In this document: positions 33,810 to 47,600 of the stretch, one piece after another
Layout of the letters: every line of letters starts with the position of its first letter
Position numbering within the stretch: position 1 is the first letter of the stretch
NCBI RefSeq assembly: GCF_949628215.1
Contig: NC_134311.1
Location: 78,653,157-78,717,156, forward strand
DNA from: Phalacrocorax aristotelis
Lineage: Eukaryota; Chordata; Aves; Suliformes; Phalacrocoracidae
DNA: 64,000 nucleotides
Direction: 5' to 3'
Translations under genes and position numbers: made by a program
The notes under the pieces: model-generated
The model's input: the letters and a program-made list of their open reading frames with translations, nothing else
Databases searched by the model: none
What the model was told of the DNA's origin: nothing

Positions 33810-35164
33810 CTTGAAGAAACCACGGGAAAACAGGTGAGTTTTACCAACAGATAGCTTTAAGAAATGCGACCTTTTGTGAAATGACCCCAGGTTGTTACAG
33901 GCTGCAAATACTGACTGTCCTGCTGCCTGCCATGGGTGGAGGGGGTGACCAGCTCTGTGCTAGGAGGGTGTTCCCGGGAAACTACTTTTTCTTTAAAAAC
34001 CTCATAGCTGAGTTAATTAACTCATGGGACCCAGCCCGATGCATCTGAGGGTGGAAAATTTGCCCTGCGCTGTTAGACCACTAAGTTATTTCACGTTACC
34101 CACCTACTCACAGTAAAGCCATAGCAGGATCCCAAATCTTACTGCCTGTCTAGCCAGCACTTCCTACCCACTTCCATACTTATCAATATCAGTTTCCATC
34201 CTTTTTGGCTCTTAGGTTTAATTCCAAACTTAAAGGAGTGAAATTTGGCTTACGCCCCGTCCCCTACCCCCACCTCCAAGTCTCCCCCTCCTCTTTTCCG
34301 CTGCAGCAGCTCCTTTTATTTCCACCATTCTTCCCTCTCTAAAACCCCAGCAGAAATGGGTCTAACAGGGCCGAGCCATTCATTCCTTGTGCGCCCATTC
34401 AACACTGTATCTGCTAAGCTCACGTACTTGGTAACACTGCTATTGGCTGGCTCCACTCAGGAGTGTCGCCACACAAATAAACACCGCACAACTGATTTAA
34501 AATGCTAACAAACAGGCAAGTGAAGCACCTTCTGCCTTGGAAACCACCGTGCTGTGGAAATCTTCACCAGCATGGACCATCCTGAAAAAGAAAGCCATCA
34601 GACATTCAGATCTCAGTGTAATGTTCAAAACCAGCACGTTTATTTTAGATCCATTTATGACCTCTGAGTATTTCACCACCTCTAATGTGAATTATCTTTA
34701 CAACTTCCTTGCGAGGTACGTTCTGCTATTGCCATTAACCTGACATCAAAAACCTGGATGTTTCTCTTAAGGCAATGAACTTCCCCAGATGCCTTGAGTT
34801 TTACTTCATTTGTCTACGGCATCTAATCTTGGAATGGACAAGCATGTTGGCATCACACTCCAGCACGTCTAGCACACGCTTTTATCTAATCCCAGCCAAT
34901 TTGCCCCCAGGACACAGAGGGAGACTTTAGCAGAAAAGGTAACTGAGCCCAAGTTCCTCAAGCCCAGGTTATACCTTTTCTTTCACCGCCTCCAGAAGTG
35001 GAGTGCTTAACTCCTGTAAAAAATCTCAGCCATCACAAATGGCGAATAACAACATTACTTTACCACAGCAATACAGTTTGTTACCAAAAACTTCATCCAA
35101 GCACCGAGTTTCTCGAAATGCTGGGGGAAGCTCTCTTCACAGCAAGCATGTGAGGCAGGGGTGG

Positions 35165-35285
35165 ATCATTAACCTACTGTCGAGACAGGGAAACTGAGGC
35201 TAACAATTTGTCTTACATCGGTCAGAGGGTCTGTGGCATGGCTGGGAATTTTAGGAGAACTCCTGCCTCTTGTTATTACAATAAT
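35165..35285 (-). repeat. MIR-like SINE remnant
   Basis: The plus strand reads CAGGGAAACTGAGGCTAACA then GGTCAGAGGGTCTGTGGCAT and GGCTGGGAATTTTAGGAG, following the reverse complement of MIR (dinucleotide-level decay but conserved order of blocks). It lies in intergenic DNA. Confidence 0.6.
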
Positions 35286-37967
35286 ATTCCTCTTGGAGAT
35301 GCTTAAAACTATGACATGCCTTATTGTAGGCAAGTTTAATGGATAAAAAGCAAATGCTCAAATCAAATTCTTGTGTCACCTTGTACTAATACTGACACAC
35401 ACAGAGAGACACATTTACAGGCACTCGCAGATTTCCAGCTTGCATGTGTGATACATGGATTTCTGATCATTATTTTATTCTATTCTAGCTCCTTTTCTGG
35501 AACAGAAATAAAATGTGGAGTCACAGGATGTATCCTGATACATCCAGTTAATAAATACAATAATAAATTGTCTGCCAATACGTTCTCATGTATAGAAAGA
35601 GCTTATCTTCTATGTTGCCCTTTAAATTCTACTCTTTTTGCATCAATAAGCTTAACTTAAAATGAAATTTTGTTAAAAATCTGTGTTGCCACAGGTTGCA
35701 TAAGAAAAAAGCAAGTGATTGAATAAAACACAACCCTATCGGAAAAAAGCCAAGCCAAACCCATACTCACATTTCTACGATGAATGAAACCGGCTCCGAA
35801 ATGCTGCCTGGACTGACATACCGTATATGACATGAATCAGAGGGATCTGCAACGACTCCCGCTTTTGTAATGCTTGGACAGCAAAATCAGGCAGCATAAT
35901 TTTATAGCTAAGTAACTCTCCAGGCTTTGCCTCTTATCCATTAGCGCATGTGTGCATGTCTGTGAATAAACTGAAATACGGGCCCAGAGGCTGTTCCAGG
36001 ATCTCACGTGAAATTTCCCCTGGTGCAAGGAGAGCCGGGCTGAGGGTTACTGAAAATGGAAGATCACTTGCTTACTACAGAGTCCTCCAGCCCCCCGTGA
36101 TACGATCTCTTTTTGTCACATCAGTAAGATGTCCTAAGCAGCACCTCAGTCTCGTCCCTCATTTTGAAAAAAAAGTTAAGAAAATAAGACAAGGTGATTT
36201 AAACCTAGAGCAGAATAAGATTACAAATCTCTGGATTACCTTGTGACTGCCGGAGATCCTTCCATCAGGCCTTGCATGGAAGTACAGCTGGTCTGCAGGG
36301 TTCCAGACTAAATGCTCACTTCATTTGCCTCTGTTGATTGCCGCCTTCTCTCTGTGGTTTTTATTAGGGCAAAATAATCTCTTCCGTTTAAAGCCAATCA
36401 ATAAAGTGTGGAGGTGGATCAAAAAGAGGCTTTAATCAACATCCTTTTGTTAAGCAATTCCTTTCCTGATCTTTCTAGTGGAGCAGGAGACAGAGCTGGA
36501 CTCCACCCAGAGGTCTGCCAGAGCTTCCCTCGAGCACTGGACACCTTCTGGCGTGCTACGATTGCATGAACTCCTCCAGCAAAACTGTCCCTGTAGTTTG
36601 TGTTCAGGAGTCACTGCAGGAACACGCCGTGTCCCAAGAGCGCTGCCTTTGGGTCTCCCCCAGCAGAGGGGGCAGGCAGCCCTGTGCTTTGGGTGCTCTC
36701 CCCAAGTCTGAGCCCCATCCTTGCTTTTCAGGTGTTACGCAGACCAGCCTGGCTCTTCACACTGAAAGGAACGAGGTAGGAATTCAAGGAGCTGTTGTTG
36801 AGCTGTTAATTGGTGATGGCCAGTTTAGCGTTGGGTTTCAAACATGCTTCATTTTGGTGTTTCTTGCAGCCTGGTTTAGCTGTTCTTCACGGCACCACGG
36901 GCAGGAGGGTATCATCAGTCTTGCTCTGCAGCACCCACCTCTTCCCATGCCTCTCTTAGGGAAGTTGCGTCCCCGTGGATCTGAACCTTGTTTTGCTCTG
37001 CAAAAGCCCCTAGTCCTTAATGCCAGACTAGAGCTGAGCTGGCAACTGCACTGAGTTATCTTGTGAAAAAATGCGATTACCTGTGCTTTGTGGTCAGAGA
37101 AGGAGTGGTGCTCTAGGGTGGAGACTCCTTTTTCCTTAATAGGTTCACACAGAACACATTAATACACTCCAGACTGGCAGCTATTTCAAAACTAACAATA
37201 GAGATTGACACATTTTTCTGCTGGGCTTAGATAAATAGCTGCAAAACGATTTTGGCTCCTGTTGCCTCGCTGCTAGTATCAAACAGGACCAAAGCACCTC
37301 TCCAAATCCCCAGGAGATTGTTCAGCAGGGTTTCAGATGTCCACAGGCCGAATCACCGAGCACATTTAGGTAATGACCACGGCTGTGAATTTTCCTCTAT
37401 GGCATAAGAAAACAGTGAATGAACTACATTAGATTTTTCGGAGAGGTGAACAGCTCTGCAGATACTCCAGGTATGGTTTTGGTTAAGCCACTCCCCACTT
37501 ACCCATTTTGCACCATCCATAGAGGAGGACGCTTGGCGTCCAAGTACCTCCTCTCCCTTCTCCAGGGCATCACTGGCCGCCTATTTGGCTCTAAGCCAGA
37601 GCAAGCATGGTGTTAAAAATGTTTCCCACATTGTATATGCCACAATAGACTTCCTAAGAAGGGAGGACTTTATATTCGGGCAGGTGCCAGTGCTTTCCTT
37701 CGTTATCAAACAAAACAGAAAGCTCAAACCAAAACCTACATTGCTTTGTGAAACCCATTTGTGATTTTAAGTCTGATCCGAAGCTCGCCAGAGTCAACGG
37801 GAGTCTCTTCACTGACTTCTGTGGTGTTCAGACCATGGTCTGAGGGGAAAAGATACTAAATACTCAGCAGACCTCAGTCTTGCAAGCCACCGAACATCTG
37901 CAGTAGCCCTCTCAAAAATGTACTGAATAATCCAAGCCAATTGAGTAAAATTGTGTCAAAATACATT

Positions 37968-38065
37968 CAGAATCATAGAATCACAGAATGGTTTGGGTTG
38001 GAAGGGACCTTAAAGATCATCTAGTCCCAACGCCCCGCCATGCTCATCTGGGCATAAATTCCATG
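37968..38065 (-). repeat. CR1 LINE 3' end, older subfamily
   Basis: The plus strand shows AATCATAGAATCACAGAATG then GGTTGGAAGGGACCTTAAAG and ATCATCTAGTCC, the 3' end of a CR1 subfamily distinct from the copies at 18.9 and 26 kb. Only about 100 bases remain. Confidence 0.92.
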
Positions 38066-40519
38066 GACAAACCCCTTAGAGGAAAGAGCTGCAGAAGATT
38101 ATAGGAGAATAGTGAGGTGTCCTACAGGAGCTCTCCCAACAGTTTTGCTTAGCAGAGTGATTCTGCTTTGAAAGTCAGCGGGGTGAAAGCGGATATCCAA
38201 AGGATCAGAGCAAATGCTAGGCTTTGTTTTTGTTAATTCCTTGCTGATATAGCCAAAAAAATACAGGTTTGCTGAGAAGGTGCTTTTTTTGTCCAATACA
38301 AAATTTATACAAAACTTTTGGCACAACTGCCTTGAAATTTTACATAAAAATTATGAAAAAGGAAGAATTAATTTTGAGGAAACATGAACTTTAATCCCTC
38401 ACAGAACACAAAATTCAAAGGAACAGTCAACAGTTGATCAGTAATCCAAAGAAGTGCAGAGCTTTTATTTACTGTTCATTAGCAGAGCCTTATCTTGCTT
38501 GCCACACCCAGTTCAGACAAAACTCCCAAATCTTCACTGTAACGCCTTCGTTAACGGGCCCTATTCATGTGGGAGATAGGTTTTTATAATGATCAAGGTA
38601 TTTATTCATAGGTATGATCGATCTCAAGAGCAGTAAGTGCTCAGATATGCTGTCTGCTTCAAATAACTTGTTCATGATTAATTGGATTTCACCTGCCGTT
38701 TCATAACAAGGTCAACAAAAGAGAAATAAGGGTCTTTGAGGGAGATGGTTTGAAGGCACCTAAAAGCACCGTCCCAAGAGAAGTCCTGTTCCTGTGCTCT
38801 CGAGCAAGGGAAAGCACGTACCTTCATGCTTTTGCATGGTGCGCTTCCTCACCAACATAAATAACTGCTGAAGCACCTCAGAAGCAAACGAGGTAAGTCA
38901 AAAGTCCTGGAGAAGCACCACCGTGCCTGAAGGGCAGAGCTCAACGCAGTTTGGAGATGTTGTGGGCAGTTCGTGGAAGCCCAACGCTGAAGAGAAAAAA
39001 AGGACTGCCAACACCAATGAGCTTTCTGTGTCTATGTATTGTTCGTTCAAGCATCCAGGAAAATTCAAATCACAGCTCAGTGTGTAGCCTGTGCTGTGGG
39101 TTTTGCCATTCTCAGGGGATTCTGGTGAAAGAGAGGCTAGAACTAGGAGCTGTAACGCAGCTATTACCTTTTGCCTCTCTTGTGGCAACAGCTGAATATT
39201 TGGTCAGCCATGCAGGCTTCTTAATGGTGTTGACAAGAAAAGCTGAATGTTTATTTTCCACTCTAACATAACATTAATTTTATCTTAAGGACAGCACCAA
39301 TGTGGGCTATCCTATACCAGTAAATTAACTGTGGCTGGGACCATTCCTACATGGCACCGAAAAGCTGCACTGACACCACGAAACCCTTACCTTTCAGCTC
39401 GGGGTGGCCGCATCCAGACTGACGTCGGCTAAGACTGTGCCTGGGGTGACTCGCCATCCGTGCCGGGATCTGCTCCCCGGGGCATTGGCGGGCTCCAGCA
39501 CGACCCTGCCAGGGCCACTGCAAGATTTAACTACATAGCTGAGCTCAAGGACAGGGGCAGGTGAGTACAGACACAGCCTTAGGGCATGCATCCTGCACAT
39601 ACAACCGTGTCAACTACTGGGTAAATCTTCTGGCGGCATTTTTTTTTTCCTTTATGACGCCAGCTGGTGGAAATGTTGAGGGCTGAGTCTGTGAAACTCA
39701 AGTGTTTAATGGGATCCTCATCACTTTAACCTGTACAAATTTTGGCACAAGAGGAAAGCAAACAAAAAGCAACCGGTGATAAGAAGCTTCCTTGCATGTT
39801 TAACAAATAGATTTGTTTAGGCGGTGGCTGCTCTGTGTTTGTTTTCTAGGCTCACGTTCTTGAGCTTTATCAGCGTGAGGGATGATTTTTTAATTCAAAA
39901 CACTTCATTCATGCTGAATTCTGAGACGTTATGTTCCACCTTAACACTTGCAGTTGGGGTCTGCCGATGGGTTACAAAGCAGACAAGTGGTGTTTCCACT
40001 TCCCTACTGGGGGGTTCAGCGTAATGAACCAAGCGCAAATTGGGCATTTCAAGTTTGAATGGTCAATTGGTGTGAGCTACGTATTTAAAACACCAGCTTC
40101 ACAACTTCAGCAGCATATGGATGCGCTACTTACTTGCTGTGGAAAGTCACTGGGGAACGTGCTGGTCTGAACACTGCTGAGCAGAAAGAAGGAAACAAAT
40201 CAATCTGCTGTAGATCCTTCGTGTCTGCTCCTGGGCCTGAACAGGCTGGTTCGCAGGTGGTGAGGGACAACAGGTTACTCTACACGCCTGACCACATCCA
40301 GGAGTGCTGGCACTCAGAAGCCATTAGAGCAGTAATTTCTTACTGAGCAACAGGATTGCTTTATGCCTGGGCAAAATTTTTGTTCTATAGCGGCAAGATG
40401 TTTTACCACGGCACTACAGTCGAGTTCATTCACCACAGGAAATACCACCGCATCACTCTGCACTATATAGTGTCCTGTATCCTGAACACTCTACACAGCT
40501 AATTCCCCATCTCAGAAAG

Positions 40520-40790
40520 GATATAGCTGATCAGGAGAAGGTATGTGAAGGCTACAAAGCTATGGGATGGCTTCTGTTGGAGGGATCACTAAGACTCTTC
40601 AACGTGGAAAAAGACAACCTAAAAGGCTCGACAGATGCCGATGAAATCACAACTGGCACGGAGAAGGTGAACAAGGATTGCCAGAAGCCAACTGGCGGCC
40701 TGTCGCATCTGGTACCAGAAGCCCAGGGCATAAAATGAGGATAACGGGTGGCAGCTCCAAACATCAGAAGCTGGCTTTTTTTCCCCACAA
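40520..40790 (+). repeat. Ancient amniote CR1-type LINE fragment
   Basis: The block order (CTCAGAAAGGATATAGCTGA, then AAGGCTACAAAGCTATGGGA, AGACTCTTCAACGTGGAAAA, ATGAAATCACAACTGGCACG) follows an old CR1-like LINE known from turtles and other amniotes, heavily diverged. A plus-frame reading of roughly 115 codons to TGA at 40738 looks protein-like because it derives from this element. Recalled consensus only, so moderate confidence. Confidence 0.55.
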
Positions 40791-42065
40791 CCTGTATTTA
40801 AGCTGTGGGGCTTATTTCCATAGGATGCTGTAAGCTGCTAAAAGTGTGCCTAGGCTTTAAAAAGGTCACTGGACGAGCTCATGGAAGAAAAAATCTATTG
40901 AGGGTTATTAAAAACAAGACATCGTGTCTAGATCAGAAAACCCATGAGCCATAAATTATTAGAAGCTAAAACAATATTCTGGGAACATATCTCTAACTGC
41001 TTGCAAGCTTTCACAAAGTATCTGTTTTCATCTGCTATAGGGAACAGGGTACTGGCACAGATGAACTTTCAGTCTGACCTGCTCCAGCTTTTCTGGTGCT
41101 TTCAATGCTTTTTTTTCCAAGCTACAAAAGTGGTAGCGCTGCCCGTTGAATGAGTCTGGCAACCTGAGTCTTGTCAACTCACCTACTAGAGGAGCAAACT
41201 ATGCAGGGCAGGGCACGTAAACAGGCTGTGCCCTTCCTCCCCTGCCTTCCAGACCTGTCGGGCTGCACCAAGGAACTGTAAAGCCAGCTGATTTAACCTC
41301 CCAGGGATTTTCTGGGAAGGAGGGGAGTGTTGAGAGAGCAACTCTGGGACACATCCAAATGCTGGGGGTGGCTGAAAGTGCTTTCAGGCGCTGGTGGTGC
41401 TGTATCGGCGTGGACGACCTACACAGTCGCGTGCTCAGGGATGGCTCCGTGCTTGGGACCGAGACCTTCTGCATGAAGACAAACGCCACTCAGGAAGGCC
41501 CTGGCAGTCGGGGTGGTGCACATCATCAGGAAAAGACCTGGAAGACTATGGCTGCGGTCTTTAAAAGCCAACTGACTTTGGCATAAGTCTCCCTTTATGT
41601 CTGTGCATCCACAAGGCACTTCCTGAAATTTCACTACATCTAATTCCAAACGTTTTCTAAATTACCAGAGGCAGAGGATTTCTGCCATGAGATACTGCAA
41701 GGCATTGTCTGTGAATTAAAATACTTCTAAAACTATATTCTTGGGGATAAGTTTCCCGGTTCTTTTCTTTAGTGGAGTAAGCATAGCATTAAATTACAGG
41801 AAAGCTCAACTATTATCTCATAGTTTTCTTTTTTTTTTTTATTATAGACTTTTTATCCACATGAATGATAAAGAAACTACAACAGAGTTAAATACCTTTT
41901 TTGATAACAGTGATTATATTCTTAATTACACTCAATATTAAATTGTAAAATATTTCCAGAGGAGTACAATCTTAATTCATACAGCAGGCAAAATACCAGA
42001 GTAGGAAGGGGCCGAGGGAGAGCGGTGTGAGAATCCCCAGTCTGCTTTTAAAAAGCGCTATGTAT

Positions 42066-42113
42066 GGCTAACGCTGCTCTATCCGTCCATCCGTCCGTCT
42101 GTCCATCCATCCA
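42066..42113 (+). repeat. (CCGT/CCAT)n microsatellite
   Basis: Tandem tetramers of the form TCCGTCCATCCGTCCGTCTG followed by TCCATCCATCC; imperfect simple repeat. Confidence 0.85.
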
Positions 42114-42354
42114 AACATGGTTCTGGCCCATCCCGTAAGACGCGCCTTTCTTTCCATAAAACAATCACTATTCAAAAGCAAAAGGTGAACTGGCAGATGT
42201 TGTCAGTGTTTGTGGCGTTGAAAGGATCAGCAGTTCCTTTCATAGCTTATCTGTACGATTCATCAAAAGCATTTTCTCTATCAAGTTCAGTAGTCCTTCT
42301 AAAAACACAAAGACTTAAACTTTGGTACCACCAAAAAAGATTCAGGACAGGCAT

Positions 42355-42650
42355 TTTTTTTTTTTTTTTCTTGCTGTTGTTTTCTTTTTACTAATAAATG
42401 GCTGCTACATTCTACTTTACATGGTTGTCCATGACGCTTTGAGGTCACTTGTCCTGGGGTTCACAGGAACCCGATTTATTTTTTCTTTAAATCCCCAAAT
42501 ACTTCCATTTTCTCAGTCTTTATACAAGTCAAGTTTCTGAGTGGTGCATTATAACTTACAAGGTTACAGCTGCAAAAGACCCTGTGCTTCTGGAAATTGA
42601 AAAAAAAAAAAAAAAAAAAGAAAAGAAAAGAGAAAGAAAATATTACCAAC
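42355..42650. repeat. Poly-T tract and poly-A/purine tract facing each other
   Basis: A T run of about 16 at 42354-42369 and an A run followed by AAAAG repeats at 42600-42640. They could be tails of decayed retroposed sequence, but no parent was recognised. Confidence 0.5.
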
Positions 42651-44561
42651 ACTAAGCCCAAATTGGACATTTCCTTACTCACAGAATTACGACATTTATT
42701 TACAATCCTTGAGAACGGGACACACGTTAAGTCACTTGCTCCGGAAGCATCCTCTGAGACTTTGCTAGTTAGTACCTGCAGAGTCATGTGGAAATACATT
42801 AAAGATGAAGTGCAAATTGCAAGTGGCTAAACTACGACTAAACACAACAAGACCTGCTGCGGAAAGGAACACAAACCCCAACAGGGGTAGCAAAGGATAG
42901 CCGAGACACACAGAGCATTAACTGAGTGGCTGCTCTGCAACGCAGAGGGTCTTCGCCCCCTTGGCGTATTGCGTGGGTATGAATGTGCATACGCGCTGCT
43001 TCTTGAGGCAACTCTTTTCTGCTTGGCACACTGAGGACCTGAAATTGCTTCTCAACAATATAGTTGTGATTCTCTGCTTGACTGACTTAGCTTAGCAGTT
43101 AAGTAACAACTAATCTTTCAAAAGCACTAGGGCCTACTTAGAGAAATCCCTGTTGTCTGCAGGGATGGTGTGCCACTGGAAACAAAAACAGCACGAGAAA
43201 CGCATCCATCCTTCACGCTCTCGGCAAATACGCAGGGAATGCTCGTAGCTGTGATGCCAGCACCCTCCTTGCAGGGTTTGTCAGCCGATGAAAACCTGAT
43301 GCTGGGCACAGTGCTGTTCATCTGATGCTGCCATCCTCAGGCAGACTTCTATTGCAGATCAGCGCTTTGGACGAGGCGCTCAGGGCAGGACCCACTGCTT
43401 CTCATCTGGGGAGGCATACTGCTTTATCCAGGATATTAATATCACTGAATTTATTTTAAATCAGTGTTCAGATTAATGTAGCCTCAACTGGAAAATGCTG
43501 GCAGTCAGTAAGAAACTATGCATGAGAGGGCAACTTGACATTTAGACTAATCTCCTTATCTCAGTAGGCAGACCTCGAGGCCATGGATACTGGTTATCTG
43601 GTTACTGCCTGCTCACTCCTAATGTTTTTAAGTATCGGCTTCTTCCACAGCTCAGGCAAACCTCTGTCATCTATGCTACCAAACCCTTTTCAGACACCCC
43701 AGACTTTCTCTTGAACACCTCTGCTTTGTGCGTTACTGAGGTCTCCGCGTATGAATAGCTCTGTTTTTCTAATCCGCCTACTCCACCTCAGGGATTTTTC
43801 CAGTGAATCCACAAGCCAGATTTTGTGGCATAACACAGTAGCAGGGCTACTGCCTTTTTGCCTCTCTGTCTCTAAGCCCTAATCTTCTTGTTTTACCACA
43901 GGGGGGAAAAAAAAAAAAAGAGAATGTAATTTAAATGTTAAGGCTTTAGCACTTGAAGCTGGAATCTCCCAGGCCACTGATGAATGGAGACGGCGTTTCT
44001 AACTGAATGCTTCTAAAAAACACTCCTGAAAAATGCAGTCTTGGGTTTAGGAAGATCCTGCACGGGGGCAACAGCGTAATCAGAATCTGCAGGAGACTGA
44101 ACTACAGAAGACAGTATCAGTGTAGTTCTGTAAAGCTGCCAAAATTTACTGCTTTTTCCTGGTGCTGGAGAAGCTCCATTACAGGCAGAAAAAGCCACCC
44201 CTAGCTGCCCGTGTCTCAACTTTTACTGCATTGTGAACGCCAAGGTATTTCCCTTCTTCCACCAAAGGTACATGACCTTGATGCCACCTTCCAGCCCCAG
44301 AGAGCAGAAGTGCAGCTCAAGCAACTGGGCCTGGATTCACCCAATGGTACGTCCCACCCCAGCGAAGCCTCATAATTTGTGTGACGTGTCAGTTATCAGC
44401 TTTAGACTGTAGCATCACACCTCCACAGACAGAGCTTTTAGACCAGAATCAGTAACATCATGCAACAGAATGATTCTCTTAATTCTGGCAGTGCCTGCAA
44501 ATTAAAACACGATGGCTGGGCCAGGCAGAATATGATCTCTTCTCCTTTCACAAGCTCACCT

Positions 44562-44624
44562 TTAGCTTTTGCTGAGGTGTGCGCCGAGCTTTTCTTTCCT
44601 GATCAAGCTTGCTGCATAGGGAAT
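44562..44624 (-). CDS. SKOR2: SKOR2 terminal coding exon
   Basis: The acceptor is GTTGTTGCAG. Twenty codons, [20 protein letters not shown], then TAA at 44564-44562. It is separated from the preceding exon by an intron of about 9.3 kb. The match to the known SKOR2 end fixes the 3' limit of the coding sequence. Confidence 0.95.
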   Translation of the reverse strand: MPYAASLIRKEKLGAHLSKS

Positions 44625-47600
44625 CTGCAACAACACAGAAACAAAGCCACGGCTTTATGCCAAGGTTTGGCTAACAAGACATCCAAGTTGGAATCCCTGC
44701 AAATGAAAGGTTTTGTTTGCCCCCCTACATCATTGTAGGGAACAGTGCCTTGAATTAAAGGATTGAACTCTTTACAAAACTGCAAGAATGTGGAAGCAGA
44801 AATAAAATGGTGAAATTTTTAAACCAACAGACAGATCTTAAAATCCAATGTAAAATATGTCTCCTCATGTCTTATCATAGAATCATAGAATTGTTCAGGT
44901 TGGAAAAGACCCTTAAGATCATGAGTCCAACCACCAACCTGTCACTGCAAAGTCCACCACTAAACCATATCCTCAAGCACCATGTCTACCCTTCTTTTAA
45001 ATACCTCCAGGGATGGAGACTCCACCACCTCCCTGGGCAGCCTGTGCCAGGGCCTGACAACTCTTTTGGTGAAGAAGTTTTTCCTAATATCCAACCTAAA
45101 CTTCCCCCAGTGCAGCCTGAGGCTGTTTCCTCTCATCCTATCGCTTGTTACTAGGGAGAAGAGACTGACCCCCACCTCGCTACAACCTCCTCTCAGGCAG
45201 CTGCAGAGAGTGAGAAGGGCTCCCCTCAGCCCCCTCTTCTCCAGGCTAAACCCCCCCAGCCCCCTCAGCCGCCCCCCAGCACACTTGTGCTCCAGACCCT
45301 GCCCCAGCCCCGCTGCCCTTCTCTGGACACGCTCCAGCCCCTCAAGGCCCTTCTTGTCCCGAGGGGCCCAAACCTGAGCCCGGCATTCGAGGTGGGGCCT
45401 CCCCAGTGCCGAGCACAGGGGCCCCATCCCTGCCCTGCCCCTGCTGGTCTTGTTCATATTAGTTGCTGAAAAAAATAAAGCCACTACCCATTCTGCTACC
45501 AGTGAGAAGAAAAAAATCAGCTGTCTGTAACAGAGCAGGGAACAAACACTCATCTTTGGACAGCCCAAAGACAGCAGGTTAGGAGTACGAGACTTCATAT
45601 ATTTGTATCACCATAATCAGAAAGTTCGGAATAATTATCTCTGACTTGCACCAATCTGAGGGAAGCCAATGAAGTGGAAAAAATAATTAAAGAAAAACAG
45701 AGAACGTAGGCATATTAGGAACACAGTTGTATTTAGAAACAAAGTGGGATGATGTGCTCACTGGCTACTGGGAATACAGCACGGGGCTGCTCTTTTTCAA
45801 TGCTGGGCCTTTGGAATGCAACTAAGTTGGTCTGAGTTTCTCCACAGCTGGGAATCCAAATGACTACAATTCACTGTTCTTCTATGCTGCCTTTTGGAAG
45901 GTCTGTTGGAGGAATTCAGGTTGGCATCAGAAAATCTGTGTCCCTACACTCCCAGGTGCTGCTGCACACTGAGGTGACCTGCCCCTGCTGTCAGGCACTC
46001 CAGAATATATTCACAAATAATGTCAAATACATTATTGCAACCTGACAAATAGGCTGGGCTGAAGTCAGGGGCAAGGCCTTAAGCTGGACAACCAGCAAAA
46101 GGAACAGACAGGCAAATACACAGAGTTCAAGTACCTGCACACCTAATAACGTAGTAGAAGCATGTGAATTTACACCCATATCCACTGACTATATACCTAA
46201 TGTGCATTCCTGTTTTGGTTTTAATTACATTACGCCCACAGTACTTGAGGACATTCGTGTGAGTTGTGCTCAGTGTGTCTCTGGGCTGGTGTAAAATGCA
46301 GTATCCACAGAGTCTTCTCTCTCCATCCCTGCCTTCCTTAATAAGGAAAAGAGCAGGGAAGGCTCAGAGTGAGAGGAAAGGAGCATCTACAGCTCAGGAG
46401 CTAACCCTTTCATCTCTCAGGAAAGGAGGTCAATATGTTTGAAAGCAGCTGCCCCAGGAAGCAGCAGTGTCTGCAAAGATGAGACATCTGGATGAATGAC
46501 AGCAGAACCCTTTCATGAGGGCATGCCGCTTCCCCCACTGCACAGCCCTGGGAAAAGGGAAATAGGCATGTCTGAACTGAGAGATCAAACCACTGATGAC
46601 CTGGAAAGACCCAGGATCCAGGTGTATTGTCTGACTACTTTTATAAGCCCTACCCTTCACAGAACCTGAAAGCTATCAGGAAGCTTGCTGCCAGATCCCC
46701 CAAAAAACCAGAGCTCTCCCCTCAACGGAGTCCTCAAACGGAGCTCGCCTTCCAGGGCACGATGCTCACGAAGGCTGGAGAACTCCTCTCCAAACTGTGG
46801 CAGAGAGGAGCATGCAGAGAAACCGTTTACCTGATCACCCATTCATGTGGTTCAGATTCGAAAGGGAGCCACAAACTGCCCGAATAAGCACATTTCAGCC
46901 AAGACCTGTGATGCTTCACCGACTACCTTCTTCCCCTCTCCTGATCACAACAGCCAACAGGCAACGTCGGTTTGTATGGCCGCCAGTTATGTAGGACACC
47001 TCCCAAGCCGTGCTGACCTAGATAATACAACGGGGTACGTTCTGTCAGAAATTAACTGTTCTTAATCCACTTCACTGCTATATTTGGCACATCAGCACCT
47101 TTTCAATGTGCGTTGGTTTACCCATCCTCCTAGTAATAAATGAAACTGGGAGAGGTGGGTGTCCAACAGGGAAATGACTACTTTCTTCATGAGTTAAATC
47201 ACCTCCAATGTCATCTTCTACTTTTGTCATTGGAAGAGCATTTGGTAACTCCAGGGCTGCAGTGGAATAGTATGTAGGACTCTTCATGACAATCCAGTCC
47301 CCTTTTGCACATCCACAGTGACTGTTGCAATGCAGGGTAGGATCGGCCCTCAAGTGGACACAAAGAGCCAGTGCACGGCCCTCAGTCCTGCCAGCGATAA
47401 CAGAAGCGCAGAGAGTTTGGTTTTAAGTAGCAGGTGATCTGGTTTTTATGACTAAGTCCATGGGAATAGGAAATATATCGCAATGGGAGCAGATCTGTAG
47501 GGTGCAGGAGAAAGAGCCAGTGTCCATACTGCATTTCTCTTGGGGGTTTTTCTTCAGGCTAGCTCTAGTCTGGTCCTGGGTACTGGTCACCCGTTAGGAG

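Larger units (their letters stand above)
33810..44561. other. Region between the unidentified exons and the SKOR2 stop
   Basis: Apart from the CR1, CR1-like and MIR-like remnants listed separately, no gene was securely recognised. Possible minus-strand exons with good donors occur near 35773-35861 and 36076-36135, but their phases do not link to each other or to the exons at 33 kb. The SKOR2 3' UTR must occupy the upper end; a minus-strand AATAAA is at 43450-43455. Confidence 0.35.

Noticed and set aside
35211-35300. Minus-strand donor-like site CCGAT/GTAAGAC with an acceptor-like tract upstream
   Set aside because: It falls inside the MIR-like SINE and gives a very short open stretch.
36246-36305. 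Minus-strand stretch reading DQLYFHARPDGRISGSHK, similar to a fibroblast growth factor core strand
   Set aside because: The open stretch is short, is preceded by a nearby stop, has exon size unlike FGF genes and lacks neighbouring FGF exons. Chance resemblance.
36566-37054. 162-codon plus-strand open frame
   Set aside because: No recognisable domain, no splice or promoter context, and composition like translated non-coding DNA.
38099-38326. Minus-strand frame with PLDIRFHPADFQSRITLL, like the first strands of a class II cytokine receptor domain
   Set aside because: The conserved Trp is missing, the acceptor is weak and no partner exon is nearby. Not enough to call.
40391-40738. Protein-like plus-strand frame of about 115 codons ending GGLSHLVPEAQGIK
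   Set aside because: The underlying DNA follows an old CR1-type LINE found across amniotes, so it is a transposon fossil and not a host exon.
44960-45598. 212-codon minus-strand open frame
   Set aside because: It is the CR1 3' region in the same frame seen at the other copies.
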